Assembly: GCA_030591745.1 (NCBI GenBank) | Contig: JAUVAM010000172.1 | Span: forward strand, 1-7,459 | Length of the DNA: 7,459 nt | Direction: 5' to 3' | DNA from: Deltaproteobacteria bacterium | Lineage (GTDB): Bacteria; Myxococcota; B64-G9 | Shown: positions 1 through 6,963 of the stretch, in pieces | How positions within the stretch are numbered: the first letter of the stretch is position 1 | How the letters are laid out: every line of letters begins with the position of its first letter | Notes under the pieces: model-generated | What the model saw: only the letters and a program-made list of their open reading frames with translations | Databases searched by the model: none | What the model was told of the DNA's origin: nothing | Made by a program: the position numbers and the translations under genes

Positions 1-417
1 CACGCTCAATGCCTGGATCCAGTCCCACTCCTTCCGGTTAAAGACAAACAAGCCCGGCGCGCCCGTGGTGCCGGAAGTCAAGGTGGGAACGAAACGCCGG
101 AGGTACCACCGCCCGACCTGTCCCGGATCCCGCGTCCAATCCATGATGGCGTCCATTTTCAAGCTGGGATCGGTGACCACTTCATCGAAACGGGTCATGA
201 GTTCGGACTTGTTCGTTGTGGGCAAATCCCGCAAGGAAAAACCTGGGCCGTCCGGATCCACGTTTTCGTAAAGATCACGATAGTAAGGAGAGCGCTTTTT
301 GGCGAAGCGCACCAACTCTCGCAGGCGAAGGGCCTGCTGCTCTTCGATCCGAGCTAGACTTTGCTTGTCATGGCGACGAAGCCGAAGACAGTAAAAAATG
401 GTGCGAAGAAGACCCAT
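1..417 (-). CDS. PaaK/CapK-like adenylate-forming enzyme, N-terminal part (runs off the left edge)
   Basis: The first 139 codons are visible. Members of this family activate a carboxylic acid with ATP. PaaK makes phenylacetyl-CoA, while CapK-type homologues are often found in polysaccharide or envelope gene clusters. The N-terminus has the usual helical lead-in of the family (LRELVRFAKKRSPYYRDLY, residues 32-50), then PTTNKSELM (66-74). The ATP-binding signature TSGTTGAPG is at residues 114-122, followed by LFVFNRKEWDW. I chose ATG at 417 because GGAG lies 7 bases upstream. The frame stays open back to a stop at 478-480, with a GTG at 453 as a weaker alternative. It lies 120 bases downstream of the lipoprotein gene on the same strand. 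Substrate cannot be told from this fragment. Family assignment is fairly sure; the exact role is unknown. Confidence 0.85.
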   Translation of the reverse strand, partial: MGLLRTIFYCLRLRRHDKQSLARIEEQQALRLRELVRFAKKRSPYYRDLYENVDPDGPGFSLRDLPTTNKSELMTRFDEVVTDPSLKMDAIMDWTRDPGQVGRWYLRRFVPTLTSGTTGAPGLFVFNRKEWDWIQALSV

Positions 418-537
418 GTCCAGGCTCCATCGACCCCCGCCGATGGCTGACACCTTCTCATGCCGGCCAACGGGCTGTCAATTTGCAGGCCGTCAATCAG
501 CAGAGGCTTTCGCATCGGATTTTTCGGGTGCCGCGTT

Positions 538-939
538 CTAACTGGAATCTGGCTTACTGGAATCTGGCTTGCCGCCTTCTCCTACTCCCTCTTCTCCTTC
601 TTCTTCACCTATCTCATGGGGCCAACGAATCTCTGCCTGCTTCAAGCGCGACAAGCGCCGGATGGGCGATAGGCTCGGCGTATAAGCAAACTTGCGACCC
701 CTCTCATCTTCCATATAGAAAGTCGTATCTTTGTCGACGGTCACCGTTTCAAAGGAACCAAAAAAGAAACACATATTGGCCATGGTGGTCTCGGCCTTGA
801 CCCGAACCTGGACCTGCTCTTCGCCTCTGGGCCAAGGGAAAATCTTGGCCATGTCGTTTTCATGGAGTAGCGCTCGAGTAGCACCACCGCATGCAGACAA
901 GAGCAAACCAAGCAGCATCACGGAGACAAGGCGTTTCAT
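538..939 (-). CDS. small putative lipoprotein with repetitive acidic C-terminus
   Basis: A 133-residue protein I do not recognise. It starts with a classic lipoprotein signal peptide: MKR, then a hydrophobic stretch, then lipobox LSAC with the lipidated cysteine at residue 17, followed by GG. No aspartate follows the cysteine, so outer-membrane sorting is more likely than inner-membrane retention (inference from the enterobacterial rule). The middle part (about residues 35-105) is a mixed polar domain with no familiar motif. The tail is low complexity, GEEEGEEGVGEGG, then KPDSS twice before the TAG stop. The start at 939 is set by GGGAG 6 bases upstream and by the signal peptide. The reading frame is open further, to a start at 978, but those 13 residues would spoil the signal peptide. 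A promoter lies just upstream (1000-1028), so the gene can be expressed apart from the transglycosylase gene. Confidence 0.8.
   Translation of the reverse strand: MKRLVSVMLLGLLLSACGGATRALLHENDMAKIFPWPRGEEQVQVRVKAETTMANMCFFFGSFETVTVDKDTTFYMEDERGRKFAYTPSLSPIRRLSRLKQAEIRWPHEIGEEEGEEGVGEGGKPDSSKPDSS
541..570. repeat. two perfect tandem copies of a 15-bp unit
   Basis: The unit actggaatctggctt occurs twice without mismatch (541-555 and 556-570). On the minus strand each copy encodes KPDSS, giving the final ten residues of the lipoprotein directly before its stop codon. The unit length is a multiple of three, so copy-number change would lengthen or shorten the tail without a frameshift. Confidence 0.95.
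575..606. repeat. polypyrimidine/polypurine low-complexity tract
   Basis: 31 of 32 plus-strand bases are C or T (the exception is the A at 584). On the coding minus strand this purine run encodes the Glu/Gly-rich part of the lipoprotein tail. Such tracts are prone to replication slippage, and this one lies next to the 15-bp tandem repeat. Confidence 0.8.
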
Positions 940-999
940 GATCTTCTCCCAACGGAATAAGGAACAACGACGTTCCAAAAAACCAAAACGATGGGATGA

Positions 1000-1028
1000 A
1001 CAGTATGAAGAAGTCTGGAATCTGTCAA
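1000..1028 (-). promoter_or_regulatory. sigma70-type promoter for the lipoprotein gene
   Basis: On the minus strand a perfect -35 box TTGACA (1028-1023) is followed by a 17-base spacer and a weaker -10 box TACTGT (1005-1000). It lies in the gap between the transglycosylase stop and the lipoprotein start, and predicts a leader of roughly 50 bases. That leader contains a short inverted repeat, GGAAC-N6-GTTCC (961-976). Confidence 0.5.
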
Positions 1029-1042
1029 ACAGAAGAGGTTCT

Positions 1043-1804
1043 CTAGAGGGTCGCCACCGGGCCGCCTACTTCGCGCAGGTAACCTTTGTAAATGGATTGA
1101 ATCTTACGAAAGTAGCCCGTGTACTCGGAGCTCAGGTTACCATGACGAGCCACGATATGGCGCACCGAGCCAGGACCCCGGTTGTAGGCGGTCAAGGCAA
1201 ACTTGTAATTGCCATCGTAATAATCCAACAGGCGCCGCAAATAGGTCACGCCCAAACGTACGTTGGTCTCCGGGTCATGAAGCTGCTGCGGGCCACGCCA
1301 ATCCATACCCATGCGTTGCGCCAGCTCCTCACCCGTCAATGGCATCACCTGCATCAGCCCTCGTGCACCGCGATTGGAAACGGCCGACGGCGAAAAGGCA
1401 CTCTCCACCCGGATGACCGCGGCCAAAAACAAGGGGTCGATACCCGTGCGTTTGCCTTCATCCACCAACTGCCGGGCCAACACATTTCGCTTTTCGGGAT
1501 CCATGCGATAGGCGACACGACCCAGGACCTGGCGAACGCCATCGATCTGCATCCTGTCTCGAATTTCATTCAAGCAGCGCTCGGGATCAAAATTTTCAGC
1601 CAGGCCTTCGACGTCCTGGGGTCCGGACAACAACACGATATCCTGCACCCCGGAAGAGGACAAACGAAGGGAAGAATCGTCATGGGCTGTGGGCATGCTG
1701 GTCACGGCGAACAAGGCCAACAAAAAACATACAGCAGGAATGGCCCAAACCAGACCGCCCAGCGCGCCAAAACGTTCAGAAGTCATCATTTTGCTTAGCT
1801 TCAT
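1043..1804 (-). CDS. membrane-anchored lytic transglycosylase (SLT domain)
   Basis: A 253-residue protein with a C-terminal soluble lytic transglycosylase domain. These enzymes cleave the MurNAc-GlcNAc bond of peptidoglycan and leave 1,6-anhydro-MurNAc ends. An N-terminal hydrophobic segment (about residues 14-37) is a signal anchor or signal peptide, placing the domain outside the cytoplasm. The SLT signature is complete: DPLFLAAVIRVESAF with the catalytic glutamate at residue 134, GARGLMQVMP (146-155), NVRLGVTYL (181-189) and ALTAYNRGPG (203-212). Residues 40-110 are a linker or accessory part I cannot assign. The ATG at 1804 has GGAGG 11 bases upstream, rather far. An internal start at residue 6 or 7 has no ribosome site. 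The lipoprotein gene follows after 103 bases. The family is certain; which cellular lytic transglycosylase it corresponds to is not. Confidence 0.93.
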   Translation of the reverse strand: MKLSKMMTSERFGALGGLVWAIPAVCFLLALFAVTSMPTAHDDSSLRLSSSGVQDIVLLSGPQDVEGLAENFDPERCLNEIRDRMQIDGVRQVLGRVAYRMDPEKRNVLARQLVDEGKRTGIDPLFLAAVIRVESAFSPSAVSNRGARGLMQVMPLTGEELAQRMGMDWRGPQQLHDPETNVRLGVTYLRRLLDYYDGNYKFALTAYNRGPGSVRHIVARHGNLSSEYTGYFRKIQSIYKGYLREVGGPVATL

Positions 1805-1858
1805 CTCTCACCAAACCTCCGGCCGGGTCTATTGCTTCCTCAGGCAGGGGGCCGACTT

Positions 1859-1872
1859 CCTGTCCTGACAGG
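1859..1872. promoter_or_regulatory. perfect palindrome CCTGTC-CT-GACAGG, possible operator
   Basis: Two 6-bp arms are separated by 2 bases. This spacing is unsuitable for an RNA hairpin with all six pairs but typical of a dimeric DNA-binding protein site. It lies about 55-68 bases before the transglycosylase start. No regulator is identified. Confidence 0.3.
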
Positions 1873-1942
1873 GCAAAGTAGAGCAAGAAGCGGGCCAACC
1901 TTTGACGCTCTGCGTCGTAAAACAAAGTCACAGCCGCAAGCT

Positions 1943-1981
1943 CTTGGTTTGATTAGGATACCCAGGACAGAAAAAACCAAG
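1943..1981. repeat. 8-bp inverted repeat CTTGGTTT / AAACCAAG
   Basis: The arms at 1943-1950 and 1974-1981 are perfectly complementary with 23 bases between them. They could form a weak stem in a transcript of either strand or be paired protein sites. The region is AT-richer than the flanking genes. Confidence 0.3.
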
Positions 1982-1996
1982 CACACCATGTATTCC

Positions 1997-2009
1997 AAAG
2001 TGACACTTT
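1997..2009. promoter_or_regulatory. palindrome AAAGTG-A-CACTTT, possible operator
   Basis: Two perfect 6-bp arms surround a single central base. On the minus strand it lies about 23-35 bases downstream of an isolated TTGACA (2037-2032), so it would overlap the -10 to start-point zone if that -35 box is used. No regulator is identified. Confidence 0.3.
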
Positions 2010-2176
2010 TCGCCCATCTCCTGAGTCTTTTTGTCAACCTTTTAGATTCAGGTGCTTAGGCGGACTTTCCGAAATCCTGCATTCTCAGATGTTGTCTCCC
2101 GGGCAGATCAACTGTAACCCGGAATACACAGGGCGGGGCAGTGATGTCGCGCTTTCCCCTGGAGCTGGCCGCTTTC

Positions 2177-2205
2177 TTGACGCCGTCGCAGAGAGCGTGT
2201 ACTTT
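2177..2205 (+). promoter_or_regulatory. candidate promoter for the PilZ-like gene
   Basis: TTGACG (2177-2182), a 17-base spacer and TACTTT (2200-2205) match a sigma70 promoter moderately. Transcription would begin near 2212, giving a short leader that still contains the AAAGGAG ribosome site (2218-2224). Its position supports the start at 2230 over the longer open frame. Confidence 0.4.
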
Positions 2206-2229
2206 GAAATCCCTGACAAAGGAGTTCGC

Positions 2230-2586
2230 ATGGGTATTCGGCGTGAGAAATGGACTCAGTTGGACGTGGCCGTGCAGATCGAGGCACCGCGCAAAACCTA
2301 TCGCTTCCAGAAAATGTTTGTTTCGCCCGGGGGCCTGTTCGTACCCACGGACGCCAGCCTGGATCGGGGTACGCAACTGACCGTTCGTTTCGATGTCGAG
2401 GAACAAGCCGTGGTGGCCCATGCCGAAGTGTGGCGCATGCTCAACGCCACCCAGGCTGAAGATCGCGGCATTCAAGATGGGGATACCGGCTTAGAAATTC
2501 GAATCGTACGAATGGAAGGTGACGGCTCTCAGATCCTGGCGGAGCATATCAAAAAGATGCTCTTGGAATCCGGCGGTCCAGGCTAA
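2230..2586 (+). CDS. PilZ-like domain protein (TIGR02266-type)
   Basis: A 118-residue single-domain protein. The central part FVSPGGLFVPTDASL followed by RGTQLTVRF and VVAHAEVW has the beta-barrel pattern of PilZ domains, most like the paralogous family expanded in Myxococcus. Canonical PilZ domains bind cyclic di-GMP through RxxxR and (D/N)xSxxG. Here the N-terminal RREKWTQ lacks the second arginine, and phenylalanine replaces the Asp/Asn of the second motif (FVSPGG), so ligand binding may be lost or altered (inference). The start at 2230 has GGAG 5 bases upstream (AAAGGAG at 2218-2224). The frame is open back to an ATG at 2089, but the extra 47 residues look like non-coding sequence and have no ribosome site. 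It stands alone on the plus strand and converges on murA with a 5-base gap. Confidence 0.8.
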   Translation: MGIRREKWTQLDVAVQIEAPRKTYRFQKMFVSPGGLFVPTDASLDRGTQLTVRFDVEEQAVVAHAEVWRMLNATQAEDRGIQDGDTGLEIRIVRMEGDGSQILAEHIKKMLLESGGPG

Positions 2587-2591
2587 CCGGT

Positions 2592-3866
2592 CTACTTGAT
2601 CGTTCTTGGAGGGCGCATTTTGGCGCGCCTGATACGAGCCCCAAGCTTACGTAACTTCTTATCCAAACGCTCATAGCCTCTATCCAAATGGTATACTCTT
2701 CGAACTTCGGTTCGCCCCTTGGCCACCAATCCAGCCAGGACCAGGCTGGCCGAGGCCCGCAAGTCGGTGGCCATCACCGGGGCCGCGCTCAAGCCTCGCA
2801 CACCCCGCACGATGGCCCGTCCCCCATCTACTTTGATGCGCGCGCCCATGCGCTTGAGTTCGGACACATGCATAAAACGATTTTCAAAAATGCGCTCCGA
2901 GATGACCGAAGTGCCTTCGGCCAACGTCATCAAAGCCATGAACTGCGCCTGCATGTCGGTAGGGAAACCAGGATGGGGATGGGTTTCAATATCTACAGAC
3001 CTGGGGCGATCAGAAGCCTGTACCCGCAAGCCCCCGTCCTGCTCGTTCACTTGCACACCCACGTCGTTTAGCTTAGCGAGCAGTGCGCTCATGTGCTTGG
3101 GCACAACACCGGTCACCAAGACGTCACCGCGAGTCATGGCGGCCGCCAACATCAGGGTGCCGGCCTCAATGCGATCCGGGATGACCTGACAAACCATGGG
3201 CTGCAGATCATCCACACCCTCGATCTCCAGGGTCTCCGTGCCCGCACCCTGGATCCGTGCGCCCATGGAGTTAAGCACCTCGGCAAGTTGTACCACCTCG
3301 GGTTCCCGCGCGACGTTGCGCAGAATCGTGGTCCCACGCGCCAAAACCGCGGCGGTCATAAGATTTTCCGTACCGGTCACGGTGGGTAGATCCAGCACGA
3401 TGGTGGCCCCACGAAGCCGACGTGCGGTGGCCTCGATATACCCGTTGGCCAAGGTCACCTTGGCACCCAGGCGCTCCAGGCCCTTGAGATGCTGGTCCAC
3501 CGGGCGAGCACCGATGGCGCATCCCCCCGGCAAGGAAACCCGAGCGCGGCCGTAACGCCCCACCAAGGGTCCCAAACACAACACGCTCGCACGCATGGTG
3601 CGCACCAGATCATAAGGTGCCTCAAAACAAGAAATTTCTTGAGAAGATAGCCGAACGCGGCCGCGCTTCATTTCACTATCCACACCCAAAACACCCAAGA
3701 GCTTGAGGGTGGTTCGCACGTCGACAAGATCCGGCACGTTGCGAAGGACATGCTCTCCCGGAACCAAAATGCTGGCCATCAACAAAGGCAAGGCTGCGTT
3801 CTTGGCACCAGAAACTTTCACTTTGCCCGAAAGACGAAGCCCTCCATCGATCAAAATCTTCTGCAT
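2592..3866 (-). CDS. murA: UDP-N-acetylglucosamine 1-carboxyvinyltransferase (MurA)
   Basis: A 424-residue protein, close to the family's usual length of about 420. It transfers enolpyruvate from phosphoenolpyruvate to UDP-GlcNAc, the first committed step of peptidoglycan synthesis, in the cytoplasm. Key residues are present: Lys22 in [11 protein letters not shown], the catalytic loop [15 protein letters not shown] with Cys116 (the residue attacked by fosfomycin), the substrate aspartate in FPTDMQAQF (Asp304), and Arg396 in HLDRGYERL. The loop has cysteine, so the natural Cys-to-Asp fosfomycin-resistant form is not present. The start at 3866 is set by AAGGAGG (3880-3874) 7 bases upstream. The frame is open to 4094, but that extension lies inside prmC and is Trp/Arg-rich noise. 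The gap to prmC is 13 bases, so it is the last gene of the DUF1385-prfA-prmC-murA unit. Confidence 0.97.
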   Translation of the reverse strand: MQKILIDGGLRLSGKVKVSGAKNAALPLLMASILVPGEHVLRNVPDLVDVRTTLKLLGVLGVDSEMKRGRVRLSSQEISCFEAPYDLVRTMRASVLCLGPLVGRYGRARVSLPGGCAIGARPVDQHLKGLERLGAKVTLANGYIEATARRLRGATIVLDLPTVTGTENLMTAAVLARGTTILRNVAREPEVVQLAEVLNSMGARIQGAGTETLEIEGVDDLQPMVCQVIPDRIEAGTLMLAAAMTRGDVLVTGVVPKHMSALLAKLNDVGVQVNEQDGGLRVQASDRPRSVDIETHPHPGFPTDMQAQFMALMTLAEGTSVISERIFENRFMHVSELKRMGARIKVDGGRAIVRGVRGLSAAPVMATDLRASASLVLAGLVAKGRTEVRRVYHLDRGYERLDKKLRKLGARIRRAKMRPPRTIK

Positions 3867-3879
3867 CAGCCAGCCTCCT

Positions 3880-4755
3880 TCAGCCTTCCGGCAAGCGCCC
3901 CGCCACCACTCGTTCGATGCCGCCCAAATCCTTCTGACGCCGAATCTCACCGAGCCCCGCCTGCAGCATTGTCTTTTCCACCGCCTCCGCCTGGCCCGCG
4001 CCCACCTCCAACAGGGCCCAGGCACCAGGAGCCAAAACCCGGCCCAAGTCACCCACCATCCGCTGGATGAGCGCCAGGCCATCCATTCCCCCATCCAGCG
4101 CCCGCATGGGCTCGAAGCCTCGGATATCCAAATCCAGTTGCTCCAATTCTCCGGTGGGAATGTATGGCAAGTTGGCCACCAGCAAATCCACAGGCTCCTT
4201 CAAAGAAGAGAGAAGATCGCCGTGCCGAATTTCAATCCGCTCGTCAAAACCCAAGGCCTTCAAATTTTCACGGGCCAGGTCAAGCGCGGCTTCATCCAGG
4301 TCTAAGGCGACACCTCGTGCTGCCGGAAACTCATGGGCCAAGGCACAGGCCAGCGCCCCTGAACCCGTACCCACATCCGCAAATCGACTTGGTGCCCGAC
4401 CCCTCATCAATTCCAAGGCCAATTCCACGATACTCTCCGAATCCGGACGCGGAATCAGCACCCGGCCGTCGACCTTGATGGGCAGGGACCAAAACTCTCG
4501 CTGCCCGAGCAAGTAGGCCACGGGTTCATGCATGGCACGTCTTCGGACCAACTCGCGATAAGCCGAAAGCTCCTCTTCCACCAGGGGACGATCGTGCTGA
4601 ATGTAAAGTTGCAGCCGGTCGCAGCCTAAGACGTGGGCGAGCAAAACCTGGGCGTCAAGTCGGGCCGCCGGACGATCCAGCTCGAGGCGTTCCTGGAAAA
4701 AAACCTCCGCCCGCTCCAATACGCCGAGCAATGTCTTGAGCGGACCCAAGCTCAT
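3880..4755 (-). CDS. prmC: peptide chain release factor N5-glutamine methyltransferase (PrmC/HemK)
   Basis: A 291-residue SAM-dependent methyltransferase that methylates the GGQ glutamine of release factors. The N-terminal helical domain (about residues 1-80) recognises the release factor. [10 protein letters not shown] (86-95) and IPRPDSE (101-107) lead into the Rossmann fold, with the SAM-binding glycine motif DVGTGSG at 127-133 and DLDEAAL at 152-158. The substrate-binding motif, usually NPPY, is NLPY here (195-198, VANLPYIP). Asparagine, second proline and tyrosine are kept, and as far as I recall this variant occurs in some other bacterial PrmC proteins. The ATG start overlaps the prfA stop in an ATGA junction, which suggests translational coupling. 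The neighbouring prfA encodes its substrate. Confidence 0.95.
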   Translation of the reverse strand: MSLGPLKTLLGVLERAEVFFQERLELDRPAARLDAQVLLAHVLGCDRLQLYIQHDRPLVEEELSAYRELVRRRAMHEPVAYLLGQREFWSLPIKVDGRVLIPRPDSESIVELALELMRGRAPSRFADVGTGSGALACALAHEFPAARGVALDLDEAALDLARENLKALGFDERIEIRHGDLLSSLKEPVDLLVANLPYIPTGELEQLDLDIRGFEPMRALDGGMDGLALIQRMVGDLGRVLAPGAWALLEVGAGQAEAVEKTMLQAGLGEIRRQKDLGGIERVVAGRLPEG

Positions 4756-5822
4756 TCCGTCTCGTTGCCCTTGAGGGCCTCGGCCTGGTGATTAGCCTTC
4801 AAGGCGTCCAACATCTCATCCAGGGCCCCTTCCATGAACCGATCCAGCTTATGCAGGGTGAGGCCGATTCGATGGTCGGACACTCTATTCCGAGGAAAAT
4901 TGTAGGTGCGTATTTTCTCAGCGCGGTCACCGCTGCCCACCATGGAGCGCCGGTCGGCACTTCGTTCGGCATGTTGCTCGGCCAACATTTTCTCCAAGAG
5001 ACGAGAGCGCAAAACCTTCATGGCCTTGGCCTTGTTCTTGATCTGAGAACGCTCGTCCTGGCATTGCACCACAAGACCCGAGGGTACATGCAGAATCCGA
5101 ACGGCCGAATCGGTGGTGTTCACGCTCTGACCGCCAGGGCCACCGGCACGACAGACCCGGATCTCCAAATCCTTGGCTTCGATGGTCATCTCCACCTCCT
5201 CCGCCTCGGGCATGATGGCGACGGTCACGGTGGAAGTATGGATGCGGCCCTGACTCTCCGTCGTCGGCACCCGCTGGACCCGATGCACACCACCTTCAAA
5301 CTTCATGGAGCTGTACACGCGATCGCCGCTGAGAAGAACCACCACTTCCTTGAAGCCACCGGCGGAAGCCTGGCTCTCGCTCATCAGCTCCACCTTCCAA
5401 CCCTTCTCTTCTGCATAGCGCCCATACATGCGGAAAAGGTCCGCCGCGAAAAGGGCCGCCTCCTCGCCGCCCGTGCCGGCACGAATCTCCAAGAGAATGT
5501 TTTTTTCGTCCAGTGGATCTTTGGGCACCAGAAGCAGTTTGAGTTCCTGCACCAGGCGCTCCTTTTGCTCCTCTAAGTCCGGCAGCTCCATCGCCGCCAT
5601 CTCGGCCAGCTCCTTGTCCTCTCCCCGCAGAAGCTCTCGGTTGCCCTCTATTTCCTGGTCGACACGACGGTATTCCCGGTACGTAACCACCACGTCTTCA
5701 AGCCCTTTGCGCTCCCGTGACACCTTCAGCAGCCTGGCCGGATCCCCATAGATGCTCGGGTCCTCCAGCTTTTTCGACAAGAGTTCGTATCGCTCTTCAA
5801 CTTCTCTCAGCTTGGAAAACAC
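4752..5822 (-). CDS. prfA: peptide chain release factor 1 (RF1)
   Basis: A 356-residue protein of normal RF1 length. It recognises UAA and UAG in the ribosomal A site and triggers peptide release. The opening [22 protein letters not shown] and the coiled N-terminal part are typical. The codon-reading motif is PxT (PTT, residues 186-188, in [17 protein letters not shown]), which marks RF1 rather than RF2 (SPF). The catalytic GGQ is at 230-232 within [18 protein letters not shown], and the C-terminal [15 protein letters not shown] block is intact. The start codon is GTG at 5822, supported by GGGAG 7 bases upstream and by the family's N-terminus. It follows DUF1385 by 21 bases and overlaps prmC by 4. 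Visible stops in this unit are UGA for DUF1385 and prfA, UGA for prmC and UAG for murA. Confidence 0.97.
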   Translation of the reverse strand: MFSKLREVEERYELLSKKLEDPSIYGDPARLLKVSRERKGLEDVVVTYREYRRVDQEIEGNRELLRGEDKELAEMAAMELPDLEEQKERLVQELKLLLVPKDPLDEKNILLEIRAGTGGEEAALFAADLFRMYGRYAEEKGWKVELMSESQASAGGFKEVVVLLSGDRVYSSMKFEGGVHRVQRVPTTESQGRIHTSTVTVAIMPEAEEVEMTIEAKDLEIRVCRAGGPGGQSVNTTDSAVRILHVPSGLVVQCQDERSQIKNKAKAMKVLRSRLLEKMLAEQHAERSADRRSMVGSGDRAEKIRTYNFPRNRVSDHRIGLTLHKLDRFMEGALDEMLDALKANHQAEALKGNETE

Positions 5823-5843
5823 GGCTTCACTCCCGGCTCGTCG

Positions 5844-6914
5844 TCAAGAAGGGTCGCCAAGCCCTTCGACCGCGGCCTGGTAATCGGCAAAAACCTCAAC
5901 CTTGGGCTCTGTCTCACCCTCATCAGCACCCACTCGCTCGCGCCAAAGAGCCTTGCGCAGCGAGGTCAAAGCCACCTCCAGTTGGTCGTCGTCAGGCGGT
6001 CGGGTGGTCAAGCGCTGCACGAACATACCGGGCCAGGCCAGACCCCGAGCCCAGCCTCGATCCAAGAAACGGCTGGTCAAACGCTGGAACTCATAGGCCA
6101 AACCGGCGATGGGAAACAAGAGCGGCAGCTTCGTCAGAATGTAGATAACTTGATCCAACCAGGCAATGCCCGTGGGCTCACCAAGCAACCAAATCAAAAA
6201 GGGGAAGACCAGAGCGAAAACCATAATGGACAGCAAAATAACCATGATCAAAAAGGTGGTGCCGCAACGGGGATGCAGAGGGCTGTGCTCACGGGCTGCC
6301 TCAACGGTCAAAGGCTCGCCGGCCTCGAAAGTGTAAATCGATTGGTGCTCGGCCCCGTGGAATTGAAAGACCCTTTTGACGTCTTCCATCAGGGAGATCA
6401 GAGAGATATAGCCCAAAAAGACCCCCAGCTTCACCACGCCGACGATGGCATGAAAAGTCACATGCTCTACGGTCAGCTCATAGCCCAGAAGTTGGCTGGC
6501 ACCCCAAACAACCAGGTGGGGTAATGCGATAAAGAGGGCGATGCCCAGACCCAAAGAGAAGATCACGGTCCCCCAGATCAACCAATCGGAAACCTCCTTG
6601 TTGGCTTCCTCCAATACGTCTAAGTCCTCGGCCTGTTCGGATGCAGCCTCTTCTTTTTCCAAATCGGCCATGGCGATACGAGCCGAAAAGTTCAAAGCCG
6701 AGATGCCGTTGATCAAAGACTCAAGCAAGACAAGGGTGCCACGCAAAAAGGGCCACCGCAGAATTCGCCAGCCAGCCAGCAAGGGCTTCCACTGGGCCTC
6801 ACGCACCACGATCTCACCGCTGCTTCTGCGCACGGCCACGGCGAAAGAATTGGGTGAGCGCATCATCACGCCCTCCATCACCGCCTGACCACCCACCTTC
6901 ATGCTGTTGCTCAC
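5844..6914 (-). CDS. DUF1385 (YqhQ-like) multi-pass membrane protein
   Basis: A 356-residue protein of the DUF1385 family, whose biochemical role I do not know. The conserved blocks are all present: GGQAVMEGVMMR (8-19), FQFHGAEHQSIYTFE (183-197), HPRCGTTFL (214-222), and a C-terminal LTTRPPDDDQLEVA (302-315). Hydrophobic segments at about 111-137, 152-176, 220-245 and 253-275 suggest about four membrane spans. An acidic stretch (84-110) and a charged C-terminal tail (326-356) lie outside the membrane parts. The conserved His/Glu and His/Cys residues could bind a metal (inference). Start is GTG at 6914, because GGAGG (6923-6919) lies 4 bases upstream. The ATG at residue 5 would be 16 bases away from it. 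This family commonly sits between rpmE and prfA in delta-proteobacterial genomes. Here its ribosome site directly follows a terminator. Confidence 0.93.
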   Translation of the reverse strand: MSNSMKVGGQAVMEGVMMRSPNSFAVAVRRSSGEIVVREAQWKPLLAGWRILRWPFLRGTLVLLESLINGISALNFSARIAMADLEKEEAASEQAEDLDVLEEANKEVSDWLIWGTVIFSLGLGIALFIALPHLVVWGASQLLGYELTVEHVTFHAIVGVVKLGVFLGYISLISLMEDVKRVFQFHGAEHQSIYTFEAGEPLTVEAAREHSPLHPRCGTTFLIMVILLSIMVFALVFPFLIWLLGEPTGIAWLDQVIYILTKLPLLFPIAGLAYEFQRLTSRFLDRGWARGLAWPGMFVQRLTTRPPDDDQLEVALTSLRKALWRERVGADEGETEPKVEVFADYQAAVEGLGDPS

Positions 6915-6928
6915 GCGACCTCCAAAAC

Positions 6929-6963
6929 AAAAAAAGCCCGCCGAATGTCAGATCCGGCGGGCT
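6929..6963 (-). terminator. intrinsic terminator after rpmE
   Basis: On the minus strand a perfect 9-bp GC-rich stem AGCCCGCCG / CGGCGGGCT (arms 6963-6955 and 6943-6935, 11-base loop) runs straight into a run of seven T (6935-6929, the first being the end of the stem). It ends rpmE, but the Shine-Dalgarno of the DUF1385 gene begins only 5 bases after the T-run. Confidence 0.92.

Larger units (their letters stand above)
1805..2229. other. long divergent intergenic region, no convincing gene
   Basis: About 425 bases separate the minus-strand transglycosylase from the PilZ gene start on the plus strand. Short open frames exist on both strands but lack ribosome sites or recognisable protein features. 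The region holds several short inverted repeats (1859-1872, 1904-1916, 1943-1981, 1997-2009) and a candidate promoter at its right end. A good minus-strand -35 match (TTGACA, 2037-2032) has no acceptable -10 box, so the transglycosylase promoter was not located. Confidence 0.6.

Noticed and set aside
418..453. GTG at 453 as start of the PaaK/CapK-like gene
   Set aside because: The extra 12 residues do not resemble the family N-terminus, and the ATG at 417 has GGAG at proper spacing.
961..976. GGAAC-N6-GTTCC as a LexA/SOS box
   Set aside because: The spacer is six bases, while the GAAC-N4-GTTC box needs four. The neighbouring gene is not a DNA-damage gene.
731..1798. Long plus-strand open frame opposite the transglycosylase and lipoprotein genes
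   Set aside because: It is antisense to two well-supported genes and has no family features. It arises from the base composition of the coding strand.
1840..2037. Minus-strand 65-codon frame in the divergent region
   Set aside because: It has a TTG start, no clear ribosome site and no recognisable protein features. Its composition looks like translated non-coding DNA.
2089..2229. N-terminal extension of the PilZ-like frame by 47 codons
   Set aside because: There is no ribosome site at 2089 and no domain-like sequence. AAAGGAG and the domain start support 2230, and a promoter match lies inside the extension.
2056..2475. Minus-strand frame opposite the PilZ-like gene
   Set aside because: It overlaps a better-supported gene with a good ribosome site and a recognisable domain.
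3867..4094. N-terminal extension of the murA frame by 76 codons
   Set aside because: The extension lies inside prmC, is Trp/Arg-rich without family likeness, and the AAGGAGG before the ATG at 3866 sets the start there.
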